64,000 bases of DNA from Aurelia coerulea. Its lineage: Eukaryota > Cnidaria > Scyphozoa > Semaeostomeae > Ulmaridae. Below, piece by piece: positions 1 through 10,023 of this stretch. The position numbers and the translations under genes were made by a program. The stretch's first letter is position 1; the number at the start of each line of letters is the position of its first letter. The notes under the pieces are model-generated. The model saw only the letters and a list, made by a program, of their open reading frames with translations, was not told the DNA's origin and did not search any database. The DNA lies in contig CM076947.1 of the NCBI GenBank assembly GCA_039566865.1, positions 2,735,501-2,799,500 of the forward strand. Reading direction: 5' to 3'.

Positions 1-105
1 TAACTATGGAGGAACATTTTGAGAGTGATTAGCCATTATGAAAGCTAAATGCACATCGCGGGAGTCAACCAAATCTGTATACATTTTTTTGGGACACCCG
101 GTACA
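1..105. mobile_element. Right end of a mariner-type MITE (truncated by window start)
   Basis: The stretch ends in TTGGGACACCCGGTA, the reverse complement of the terminus of the fold-back MITE at 14786-15360. The LINE reading frame begins right after it with codons for EIPAELLQ, so this marks an insertion into the LINE at a TA. Only the right end lies in the window, and its internal sequence is not recognisable. Confidence 0.6.
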
Positions 106-481
106 TGAAATCCCAGCAGAATTATTACAGAATATAGGAGACAAAGGAGTAGAAATGATAACTTTGATAGTCAATAAATGTTATAATACAGGCCTTCAAC
201 CTGAAGATTTTCTCAAATCAATTTTTATACAGCTTCCCAAAGTAGCCAATACAAAAGAGTGTGCAGAACATAGAACAATAAGCTTGATATCACACACAGC
301 TAAGATCTTACTACACATTTTAAAGAGAAGAATAACTCCACTTGCTGAGAAAAGAATGAGTGAAAACCAATTAGGATTCAGAGAGGGTAGAGGAACAAGA
401 GATGCAATATGTCAAATAAGGATACTTGCAGAGAGAATGGTCAGTAAAAACAAGAAAATATTTGCATGCTTCATCGATAAA

Positions 482-1077
482 CCCTATTTTGGTTGGGGGG
501 GGGGCAAATTTGCCCCCCCCCCTAGTAGACTTTTTGTTGTAACTCTGTCAGGATAACAATTATGACCCTGAAACTTTCTGACTTTTTGTTTATACTTATT
601 GTGCAATGACTGAAGAAGGGGGTTCATAAAAATATTTTGACAAATGAGGGGGAGGGAGACAATTTTCTGGAACTGACTCTGTCAAAATCGCCATTTCTCA
701 AATGTAAATTTTCGCTAAAAAAAGTTGCAAAATTTTGCAAAGATGTTTTGCAGGGTAGTGCTATTTGATGTATTCTATCAAAATTGTCATGTTTGGAGGG
801 AAATTGTGCTCCAAATTAAATTTTATTGCATTTTTCCCGACTTTGACCGATTTTGGCACTTTTCTTGACCACACAAAGAAAAATGCTGACGCAAGCAAAA
901 ATGACGGCTAATTTTAGGTAAATTTTTATATTTTCGTAAAGTACATGCCTGTGGCTATTAGTACACTAAATCTGGTTGCTCTATCTATTTCCAGTCAAGA
1001 GTTAGGTAGGGGGGGGGGGCTTCTTTGCCTCCCCCCAACCAAAATAGGACGTGTCAGATAGCCCAACCACTATAGGG
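482..1077. mobile_element. TTAA-type MITE with G/C-run termini (copy 1)
   Basis: The element begins CCCTATTTTGG and ends TATAGGG followed by TTAA at 1078-1081. The left TTAA has decayed to TAAA. Just inside each end is a run of about ten G or C bases forming a hairpin (GGGGGGG-CAAATTTG-CCCCCCC type). It has no coding capacity. TTAA targets and CCCT termini are the hallmark of piggyBac-like elements (established knowledge). Related copies lie at 20996, 27243, 29691 and 55523. Confidence 0.7.
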
Positions 1078-1422
1078 TTAAAAACAAGCATTTGACAAAG
1101 TTAGCCATAGTAGATTAATTCAAGTGTTGAAAAAGTACGAGGTGCCTCCAGAGGAAATCAGGCTAATATCAAATCTATACTGGTCTCAAACTGCACAAAT
1201 CAGAGGTAAATCAGAAGACTCACACAGCTTTAAGATCGAGAAAGGTGTACCGCAAGGTTGTGTTCTCTCACCAGTATTTTTTAATATGTACAGCGAGGAA
1301 CTAATAAATGATGCCCTACAAGATGAATCTGGGCTAGAATTGAATGGAATGGTTATCAATAACATAAGGTTTGCTGATGACACCGTATTGCTAGCTAGCA
1401 CGAAAGAAGATTTACAGAGATT

Positions 1423-3528
1423 AATTGCATGCGACAGCATGCCTCCTAATCTTGACATACTTTGAGATTTTTGTGCAACGTCAGCAAATCATCCATTGTC
1501 TTTTGGGAACAGGATCCCTATGGCAACCGTGATTTTAAGTGATCGTCGCATCTTGATTTATGATACCTTTTCGAGTCATATACCTTTCGAGTCATATGCG
1601 TGAATGAAAAGAACATAACACAGCATACTCTTGAGGTATGACATTTTATGGCTGATCAAGGAATGGTTTAGATGGATCATCGCTGGAAAAGTGATTGCAG
1701 AAGGCGTGCACAGCAAGGCAAACAGCGAGGGGACAGTCGATGTGGTAAGGTTCTTTCATTTATTCTTCAAAATTTTATTGTTTCTGCACCGTTACTGACT
1801 ATTTTGTACATTATTCATTGAGAGATATGTTTACCTTAATGTCTCTTCTGTGGCAGAGCTGCAATGTGCCCATCTGCGACCTTTCTTGGGCGCTATCGTA
1901 CTGGAGACCTCTCTGTGGTGTGGGCCTAAGTTTCTTACTCACTTAGAACTTATCATGAAAGCCAGACTAATGCCAGTGTATGCCAATTGTGGTACACTGA
2001 GCAAAATCATTGCCCATTGCTGGTATCTGAGATAACGATACTCAGTTTCTTATTTTTTCAAACAGTTCTCTGTCTGCCGATTGTGCCTGGCCTGGCACTT
2101 TCGTGTCCCCAGAACAAGATTCAGAATCACATTCAGATTCAACAAATGAAGGAAACATTGCCCCCATTACTCCCTGTTACAAGATATCGAGCCCAAACCT
2201 AAAATAAAAACAAGCTATGGTATCCAAATATTGTTTAGAGAACTTTCCAAAAATGTCCCTCCTGGGGGCTTTGTGCAAATTTTTCAAGGTTTCCTTCATT
2301 TGTTGAATCTGATTTTGAATCTGAATGTGATTCTGAATCTTGTTCTGGGACATGAAAGTGTGCCTGGCATATGATGCTGCCAGTGCTTGCAAGCAACCCT
2401 TCCCAGTTTCCCAGTTCATGGCATTTGAGTCATGCATATATATCTATCCTGGCTCATACCTGCAATGCCAAATTCTGCAATTTTTTGTGAAATATTTGCA
2501 AATAAAATTGTTTTATCATTTATTTGCCAGCATCATTTTTTGTCATGGATGAGCTTGAAGGAAATTCAGGCCAAAAGGTCCTTCTTCCCTATGATGTGGG
2601 GGGGGCCAGGAGACTGCTTTTTTCATGCCCGTTAACATCTAATGTTTGGAACCCTGACACGCATATCAGGGAATGTGGTATAACTCATATGAACAACCAT
2701 CCACACTTATACCGAGAATGTGTTTACAGTTATGGACTTCAATGCTTATATTACCCAAATGTCTGCAAAGGGAACATGGTGTGACCACATTATTATTCAG
2801 GCAGTTGCTAATGCATTCCATTGTATCATTAACATCAGTCACATTTTCCAAGGATGCAATTCTAGTAAAACCTGTGATTTAGTATTTTTCTTACAGGCTT
2901 TATCCCAGAAGTACACTATGTATCAACAACATGTCTCATTCGAAATTCTTCTCCAGTTCGTAAAAACCTAATTAACATCAAAAGGAAACTGAGAGTGACA
3001 GAAAAAAGAAAATCAAGACTGTATGCCAAACAATCAAGCCAGAGAGACTGGTAAAACATAAGAATTGTGAAAACTACTATTCTATTACAGACAATTTCTT
3101 GGCTTTTTATAGTTTATACTTGTCATTGATTTATGTAAATGCTACCTATATAGTTTTGATAGCAAGCACTGAAGTATTAGCATCATCAGTTACAATTAAG
3201 AAGACTAAAACCCTCACAAATATATCACAGACTTTACTTCATGTGCACAGGATATAGTGTCAACAGACCTCTTTCAAACTCTACACCTGCAGTTTGGCAG
3301 CTTTGATAGAAAATTATTTGTAATGGCAAAAACGAGACCTCATTTCATGTTGCTAATACTTCTTTGCAATGAGTTGTGTTAATTTTCTGTGTGCTTCTGT
3401 TATTGTTGATATCCTGGTGATAATCACGCACATCTTGCATTTCTCTTTGTCCATCTTGTGTACCACCATGATACAACTACCTTTTGGCTCTCAAGCGCAT
3501 GCATTTCCTAACATATCGTTATTTCTAG
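1423..3528. mobile_element. Insert of unknown type within the LINE
   Basis: The LINE frame stops at LQRL near 1422 and resumes with VDKIKESC at 3529, so about 2.1 kb has been inserted. The edges share short GCATGCG motifs (1429-1440 and about 3497-3508), which may be remains of inverted ends. Inside is a hairpin at 2090-2368. The open frames are short and unrecognised. Confidence 0.55.
2090..2368. repeat. Long hairpin repeat
   Basis: The arm at about 2090-2165 (CCTGGCACTTTCGTG, then AGATTCAGAATCACATTCAG) is repeated in reverse complement at about 2286-2368, leaving a loop of roughly 120 bp. The left arm lacks a short AT-rich piece present in the right arm. It may be a fold-back element inside the 1423-3528 insert. 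Confidence 0.6.
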
Positions 3529-3904
3529 TTGATAAGATAAAGGAAAGTTGTACAGCTTATGGTATGGAGTTGAATGCGAAAAAGACCAAGGTTATGGTCA
3601 TGGAAAAACAGCCAGGGACGAAAATCGTAATAAAATCAAATGAGGTGGCATTAGAGCAAGTAAAGCAATATAAATATATTTGCACACTAATTACGGAAGA
3701 TGCAAATTGTTTACAAAAAATCAAAAGGAGAATAGGAATAGCAAAGAAATAATTCTGGGAATTAAAGGAACTCATGAAAAGCAATACCAATACGAACACC
3801 AAGCAAAGGTTACTGAAGACGTATATAATGTCACTGTTAACATACGGTTGTGAAGCATGGACAATAGGTAAAGAAGCTGCAAGAAGGATAAATGCATTTG
3901 AAAC

Positions 3905-4884
3905 GGCATGTTCTATCTACCGGACCTTCTGGACCATTGGACCATGCCGCAGACCCCAACCCGCTGGCCACCAAGATATTGTTGCTGTTATTATTGCTGT
4001 CTCTTTTGTATTATCTCTATTACTGACGAGTAAAAATGAAATTATGCTGAATGAAACTTCCTTTGGTCTCAGTCATGCAGATAACCCTATTCTTTGAAAA
4101 GAAACAAGGAAACAAAGAGGGATTTAACACCCATAGAATTTCAATGTTTACAACACAAGCAGAGCAATACGTGGATGTGAAATCGTTCACGTATTCTGCA
4201 CACTGTTGCTGTGCTGCCTGTACTGTCACCACTGAGAGAAGGCGCTTTGAGACAGCCTAAGGATCTCAAAAACGCTTGAGTACGATAATTTGGGGGTAAG
4301 ACTAAACAATTCACAATGTGAGGGGCATTTCAATACCAAAACATCTCGTACACTTTTGACCAAAATCCTTTTCTTTTGAAGGAAATCCACCAACAATTCT
4401 TAAAAGGCCCTTTTTCTGAAAAGGTCTCGTCTCGTGCCCTTTTTGAAAGAGGAAAATGCCCCTCGTCACCCCTCGTTAGCAAGCTAAGTATTTGGATGGG
4501 CTGCCATAGGTTGAGGTTTACAACAATAGAGCACGGTTGCAAAGTCAGACAAATGCATGTTAAATGTGCTTTCTGTGCAATTCTACATGCTGCACACCAT
4601 CCGATATCACAAGGATGCAAAGGCCCCTCTGAAAGCAAAATATTTCTGGCCAGTAGATTATGCGTGACTGAGAATGTAGAATCCAGCAGACAATCATCAG
4701 AATGGCGAAATTCATTCATTCTATCAGGAAAGGTGCAATTAATAATACAAAGGAGCGTTAAAGGCATCCCAGGGAAAAATGACAGAAAGAATTTACAGCA
4801 AGAGAAGCAGTGCGATGCAAAATTGCGGCCAGGGGTCTGTGGCATGGTCCAATGGTCCAGAGGGTCTGGTAGATAGAACATGCC
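3905..4884. mobile_element. 980 bp TIR element with 9 bp target duplication
   Basis: The ends are GGCATGTTCTATCTACC and its reverse complement, and the inverted similarity continues for about 50 bp (GGACCATTGGACCATGCC type). ATTTGAAAC is present on both sides (3896-3904 and 4885-4893), a perfect 9 bp target duplication. Removing the insert rejoins the LINE frame. Overlapping long open frames on both strands inside look like chance. A 9 bp duplication is typical of Mutator-like elements (established), so this is probably a non-autonomous MULE. Confidence 0.75.
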
Positions 4885-5258
4885 ATTTGAAACATGGTGT
4901 TATCCCAGAATATTAAAAGTCAGCTGGATAAACAAAGTTACGAACAAAGAGATATTGGACAGAGTAAAAGAAAAACCAAATCTATTAAAGCAGATTGCTC
5001 AACGTAAATCGTCATTCTTTGGCCATATAGCAAGAAGCCCAAATCGAAATTTATTTGTTAACATCATAGAAGAATTCATAAATGGCAAAAGAGCACAGGG
5101 TAGACCTCGAAGAATGTGGATAGACGACATCAAAGAGTGGACCAATATCAAAGAATATGGACAATTGAAAATGACATCACAGAACAGAGAACAGTGGAGA
5201 TCCATGATAAGCAACCTTCGGACTTACGAGGACGCTACATAGATAGATAGATAGTCTT

Positions 5259-5676
5259 AATCCTCAATCTGTAGATATGTTTAATTTGTTCCTTAATGAT
5301 TGTAAATATTGTAATTATGTAGAATTAAGATGAAGATGATATTTCAGCACCGGTGAAAAAGCATTTTATCGGCTAGATGGCTTTTTACACGTTGATAACA
5401 TACAGGTCACAGGGGCTCAGAATAAAATGACGTAAAACGATTAAAAACCAACAAGGCTCTCCATTGTTATTGGAGAAAACATGGTCCGCTTTATAGCACA
5501 GTTTGCCTGCCTAGCAAATCAACCGCCAAAAAAACATATTTTGCGAACGGCTGAAGGTATTATTGCGTTTGATAAACTTTAGTAAACAATGATTTGGGAT
5601 GTAACTCATTGTTTCTCGAAGCAACCATACAATAGATTGAACTTATCAGTGAAAATCTAACCGGGGCTCAAGCCCT
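5259..5676. other. AT-rich spacer with no recognisable gene
   Basis: I see no credible open frame or structured repeat between the LINE tail and the LTR. Confidence 0.5.
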
Positions 5677-5934
5677 TGTAGTAGGAATACTCATCTGTAC
5701 ACTCATCACGTCCACACCTTCAATCACGTGCACCTACTATCACGTGCACTTAGTGTCACATTTATTATCACGTGTAACTCCTTATATAGCTAATATTTAA
5801 CACATTAATTTCTATTAGTAATCTTGTAAACTCATAATTTATTTAGAGTAGCACACTCATTATAACAAGTCTCTTCGCTGCTCTCCGTTCTCTGGCTTGC
5901 AGAAAGTATCTTTTTAAACTTTGATCCATTTACA
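5677..5934 (+). mobile_element. LTR of a retrotransposon (258 bp, TG...CA)
   Basis: The segment starts TGTAGTAGG and ends CCATTTACA. It holds a promoter-like block (CACGTG boxes and a TATA box) in its first half. It is followed after one base by TGGTGGAGTACCCGG, which has the layout of a primer-binding site: TGG plus a 7-base acceptor complement plus a T-stem complement, then TTTGAAC as in a T-loop complement. No second copy is visible, so it is a 5' LTR of a partial element or a solo LTR. Confidence 0.55.
5725..5792 (+). promoter_or_regulatory. LTR promoter: three CACGTG boxes and a TATA box
   Basis: CACGTG occurs at 5725-5730, 5741-5746 and 5769-5774, followed by CCTTATATAGC near 5780-5790. 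Three identical E-box palindromes within 50 bp just upstream of a TATA motif fit the U3 enhancer/promoter of an LTR. Binding by bHLH factors is inferred only from the motif. Confidence 0.5.
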
Positions 5935-5935
5935 A

Positions 5936-5957
5936 TGGTGGAGTACCCGGCTTTGAA
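5936..5957 (+). other. Putative tRNA primer-binding site
   Basis: TGGTGGAGTACCCGG followed by CTTTGAAC is complementary in layout to the 3' end of a tRNA ending in CCA. It sits one base after the LTR end, where reverse transcription would start. Confidence 0.45.
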
Positions 5958-6330
5958 CTTCCTGGCTAAGTTCATGAACAAGCAAGCTCAGCCCTGGCGC
6001 TCATCAAAAATACCTCTCACATGGCAACTCAACAAACCGAATCAAATGCAGAATTATTAGACGACGAATTATTAGAAATGGTATGAAATCTTCCAAAAAC
6101 ATGCGAATGCAACAGAAAAGACCGTCCCGTCACGCCTTCAGATCAAGTGAATCGTGATCATCTGGTGTCACAGGTTGTTGGTTATCCTTAACTATAAAAA
6201 CCTTCTCAGTCGTAACCTGCTTACTCAAGGTTACTGGTCATCCTTTGCAGATGAAAACCTCGCACATCCTGCTGATTCAAGGTTCCTGGTCCTCTTTTGC
6301 AGACGAAAACCTTGTACATCTTGCCGTTTT

Positions 6331-6510
6331 ATTTTGTGCGATTCGTTTTATATTTGTGCGATTCTTTCTTTATTTGTGTGACTCGTTTTGTATTTGTGTG
6401 ACTCGTTTTATATTTGTGTGACTCAGTTTTGTATTTGTGCGATTCGTTCTTTATTTGTGCGACTCTACTTTGTATTTGTGCGACTCGTCTTTGTATTTGT
6501 GCGTGGCAGT
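6331..6510 (+). repeat. Tandem repeat, about 20-21 bp unit
   Basis: Units of the form TTTGTGYGAYTCGTTTT(A/G)TA repeat about eight times with small changes. The repeat lies between the LTR at 5677 and the BEL primer-binding site at 7239, possibly in the leader of one of the two elements. Confidence 0.7.
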
Positions 6511-7067
6511 TGTGGCGTGGGCCACCGTAAAAGAGAGATCAGAGCTCTTCATAATTAAAAGTTCATCAGAGCTTGAAGTTTTGAACCTTGAATATCTTTG
6601 AATCTCATGAACTTATACTTAATTTGAGAGTAAAAGTTGTTAGTTTGATCGTGAAGTTACGCATAAATCGTTGACTTATTACCCTTATTGAGAATGCTCT
6701 GGCTCAACTTCAAAAGTTTGGTTCATTTCAAGAATCATCATTGCTGAAAAATAAAATTGATGGCAGCATATTTTACAATCTAAAACACACTCTCGAATGA
6801 CCTGTAACTGTAATATGAAAATCTTAAAACCTTTGAATCTTAAAACCCAAAAACTAACATAAAAGCATCAAGCCCTCAGTCCTGGGGGCAAAAATTGGCC
6901 AAACCCGCAACCCATCAAAGCCCAAAGCCCTTTCACAGTATGAGGAGAATTGTCTTTAGCAGTTATTGAATTGACAGAGTTTGTTCACTGCATTGATTTA
7001 CTCATACAAATTACTGTCAAGGACCCCCTGGCTAGTTTTGCATGCGTCATACCAGTAGTACTTATGC

Positions 7068-7105
7068 AATATCAATGCCAATGCCAATGCCAATGCCGAT
7101 GCCAG
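7068..7105 (+). repeat. CAATGC hexamer microsatellite
   Basis: About six copies of CAATGC, the later ones diverged to CGATGC. Confidence 0.8.
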
Positions 7106-7238
7106 TATTCCAATGCCGGTGAATACAAATGGCCTCTTAAGCCGTCCGGTATGGTCTTCTGGTAAAAGAACGCAGGAAACTGCCTGGCGTTTTGTTCTAA
7201 ATGGGGGCAAATCATATGCCTGCGAACAAAATGTTTAA

Positions 7239-7256
7239 TGGTGCCGTGACCCGGGA
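7239..7256 (+). other. BEL/Pao-type primer-binding site
   Basis: TGGTGCCGTGACCCGGGA closely follows the TGG-TGCCG-n-ACCCGGGA form common in BEL/Pao elements. It lies 32 bp upstream of the gag frame, at the expected position. The 5' LTR that should end just before it could not be delimited. Confidence 0.6.
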
Positions 7257-7270
7257 AGAAGAGTAGAAAG

Positions 7271-8667
7271 ATGGCTGAAGGATTAAAGAAGAATATCAAA
7301 ACGAGAAATGGACATAGACTAGTTGTAAAAAACGCAATCGCAAAGAATAAAGAACTTATACCGCCCGCGGGAATTCCTGTTCCCAACGAGATCAAACCAA
7401 GATTGAATTCGTTCGAGAACACATTAACGAGAAAGAGAAAGGACTTACAAACGATCGATGCCAACATTTTAGGAGCTCTGAAGAACGACGAAGAAATCAA
7501 GAAAGCAATATTAGAACGTGAAGAAATCAAGCAAGAAATAGAAGACTATGTGTGTTTAGTTGAAACCGCACTGGCAGAAGTTGGACAAGCGAATTCGCAA
7601 CCGCAAAAACAATTGAGTCCAAGATACAAAAACGAAGTTAAGTTACCGAAACTTTCACTCGCAGCCACTAGATGGAGATGGAGATGCCACTAGATGGAGA
7701 AGTTTCTGGGATAGTTTTAAATCAACGATTGGAAATCATGCAGGACTTTCAAAAATAGACCAATTGAAATATCTCGTGAATTCTTTGACCGGATTCGCCG
7801 CACAAACGCTCCCGGGATTACAAATTCAAACGACAATTACGATGAAGCAATGGAGTTATTGGAGAAACGTTTTGGAAACAAGCAAGTCATCATTACAAGT
7901 TTTATGGATAGTTTATGAGAATTACCAAAAATTACATCAAGCGAAGATATACGAAGACTTCGCATCCTTTACGACAAGACTGAAGCCGCAGTTCGAAGTT
8001 TGAAAAGCGTTGGAGTTACATACGAAAGTTACGGTACAGTATTGTTGTGTGATATAATGTCAAGGTTACCCCAAGATTTACGCCTAATTGTTACAAGAAA
8101 TTTACAAGATGAGTGGGACTTACAAGGACTAATAAAAAATCTGGGAGATGAGCTCAGTTTACGGGAGAGATGCACCTTGGCTCCTGCTACGCCATCAACA
8201 ACGTCATTCTGTCCAACACCACCAAAGGACGCAAGATCCAGATATTATGCACAGAATCCAACCGCCCCAAAACAGTTATCGACGACATCAACCCTTTTCC
8301 TTGGAAATGATGGAGCGCAAGGAAGAAACCAAGTAATACCCAATTGCCTTTTCTGTGGAAACAAGCATTTTTCAGCAAGCTACCGAACAGTGTCCGATCC
8401 AATGCCCGAAAGAATATTCTTCGCGAGAAACAGAGATGCTTTGTTTGTTTAAAGGGCAATCACATGAGTCGAGAATGTACATCACATTCGAAATGCTATC
8501 ATTGTAATGGAAGGCATCATGCTGATATTTGTGGAGCAAACGAGGATAATTCGAGATCAGTACGAAATTTTCCAACACAAAATCAGCCTTCCTCCGCCCC
8601 GTCTACCTTTAACGCGCGACAGCCGCCGCCAGCCACAGCTCAAACTGTAAGTACTACTAATCTTTAG
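7271..8667 (+). pseudogene. gag: BEL/Pao retrotransposon gag, frameshifted
   Basis: The protein starts at the ATG at 7271 with a charged helical N-terminus. It continues through a DUF1759-like capsid region (FWDSFKSTIGNH, LSKIDQLKYLVNSLTG, NYDEAMELLEKRFGN, about 7700-8180). It ends with the cysteine-rich part typical of BEL gag: CLFCGNKH, then CFVCLKGNHMSREC and CYHCNGRHHADIC, two zinc knuckles at 8430-8540. The first frame breaks at about 7680, where a short direct duplication (CCACTAGATGGAGA, twice) disrupts it. A stop follows DSL near 7915 and the frame shifts again near 8350. Protease, RT and integrase are missing after 8667. This is a dead, 3'-truncated copy. Confidence 0.8.
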
Positions 8668-8790
8668 ATATTCTTAGTTTATTTTGCATATGTTTTGTTG
8701 AAAGTCTCATGAAATTCCCTTAAATTTCGACTAAAACAACAAGCATGATAACAGACTGTGTGGGCAAACATCAGTTAAGTCAGTAGTATA

Positions 8791-9379
8791 TACCGGGTGA
8801 GTCAAAAAAAACGTGGGGTGTTTGGCGGACTGTGACGTCGCTTGTAGCCACCCGACCGTCGTGAAATAAATGTGTCCGTGCAGCAAAGGTCTAACTTAGA
8901 TTATAAGCCTTACCCCATTAAAATCGGTCACTTGGTGCATTAGTTAAAACGTAATTTCTTCGTAAGGCCTTGTATGGGAGTCTTGCAAACTGATGGAATC
9001 TTTAGCCAGCAAGGCCATTCAGCATTTTAGCCTTGCCAAAGTTACAGATACACATGGTATTATCAGAGGAGAATGAAATAGTTAGGAAATAGTGTTTTCT
9101 CTCCTGATAATACCACGTGTATCTGTAACTTTGGTAAGGCTAAAATGCTGAAGGGCCTTGGCTAAAGATTCCATCAGTTTGAAAGACTCCCATACAAGGC
9201 CTTACAAAGAAAATATGTTTTAACGAATGCACCAAGTGACCGATTTTAATGAGGTTAGGCTTATAATCTAAGTTAGACCTTTTGCTGCATGGACAAATTT
9301 ATTTCATGACGATCGGGTGGCTACAAGCAACGTCACACTGCGCCAAACACCCCACGTTTTTTTTTTTACTCACCCGGTA
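8791..9379. mobile_element. Fold-back MITE, mariner-type ends (TACCGGGTGAGTCAAAA)
   Basis: Both halves are near-perfect reverse complements, about 270 bp each: TACCGGGTGAGTCAAAA at the left and TTTTACTCACCCGGTA at the right. They are flanked by TA, as in Tc1/mariner elements. The loop is short. It lies just downstream of the truncated gag. There is no coding capacity. Confidence 0.85.
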
Positions 9380-10023
9380 TAGTAGATTCAACAAGGCGAA
9401 ACGCCCGAAAATTCTGGCCAGAGCCGAGAAGTGTTACCGAGAATTTCTCGGGATTGTTTGAAGAAGCCGAAGAATGTTGGAAATTAAAAAAATTTTAAAT
9501 GTTTTTGGGAGAAAATAGTGAAATAGCGGAGAGTTGAAGAGTGTTAAAGGAGCCTGGGATGAGGGGCACACCCCAAAATGACGTAATTTACGTAATTTAC
9601 GTAATCAGGTTTTTTTAAGAACAGACTAAGAAACCGCGCGTACGCATGCACAAAGACATGAAAAACCGTGTGTAATAAATCAACAAGACTAAAATAAGTG
9701 GTAAATAAAAAACTCAGATATCGTAATGAATGTGGGTGTGCCGGTGTCCGGTATTCTTCTTCTCTTCTCTCATCTCAGCTCTGAGTGCGACTTCGCTTGC
9801 AATGCTGTGTTAATCTTTACATGGGCTGTCACAAGTTCTTGTGTGACTTGGTTGTAGGATCCAGAATCTCGCTCTGAGTGTTGGCGCATAGTCCATACAT
9901 CGTGTTGGACTATTTCATAGTCCATACATCGTTGGGGGACTATTTCCTTTTTAGCATAGTCACTATTCCAACGCATTTCTGTTTTACCTTCTTTCAAGCA
10001 AATATTTCGAACTGCCAAGGAAG
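9380..10023. other. Spacer with no recognisable gene
   Basis: No convincing open frame. A short triplicated GACGTAATTTACGTAATTTACG motif (about 9580-9605) is the only structure seen. Confidence 0.45.

Larger units (their letters stand above)
106..5242 (+). pseudogene. LINE reverse transcriptase, interrupted
   Basis: This is the polymerase of the LINE above. Block 1 carries the fingers region (IPAELLQN, then QLGFREGRGTRDAI and FACFID, the start of motif A). Block 2 continues with KQAFDKV, the GVPQGCVLSP motif B and the FADDT catalytic motif C. Block 3 has the thumb region (AYGMELNAKKTKVMVM) with one in-frame stop at about 3750, then LLTYGCEAWT. Block 4 is the typical C-terminal tail (GHIARSP, GRPRRMWIDDIKEW). 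The YADD-type Asp pair is present, but the gene cannot be expressed because three inserts totalling about 3.7 kb divide it. The tail is of the kind seen in APE-type LINEs; I do not assign a clade. Confidence 0.85.
106..5258 (+). mobile_element. Non-LTR retrotransposon (LINE) body split by three DNA elements
   Basis: Four consecutive coding blocks (106-481, 1082-1422, 3529-3904, 4894-5242) read in order as one LINE polymerase. They are separated by foreign inserts at 482-1077, 1423-3528 and 3905-4884. The 3' end is followed by a short GATA run at 5240-5256, which resembles the simple-repeat tails of many LINEs. The order of the blocks and the clean junctions (a 9 bp duplication at the last one) show that the LINE was there first. 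The 5' part, including any endonuclease, lies outside the window or was lost. Confidence 0.85.

Noticed and set aside
4330..4881. Overlapping long frames on both strands (183 and 166 codons)
   Set aside because: They lie wholly inside a non-autonomous TIR element, mirror each other, and show no motif.
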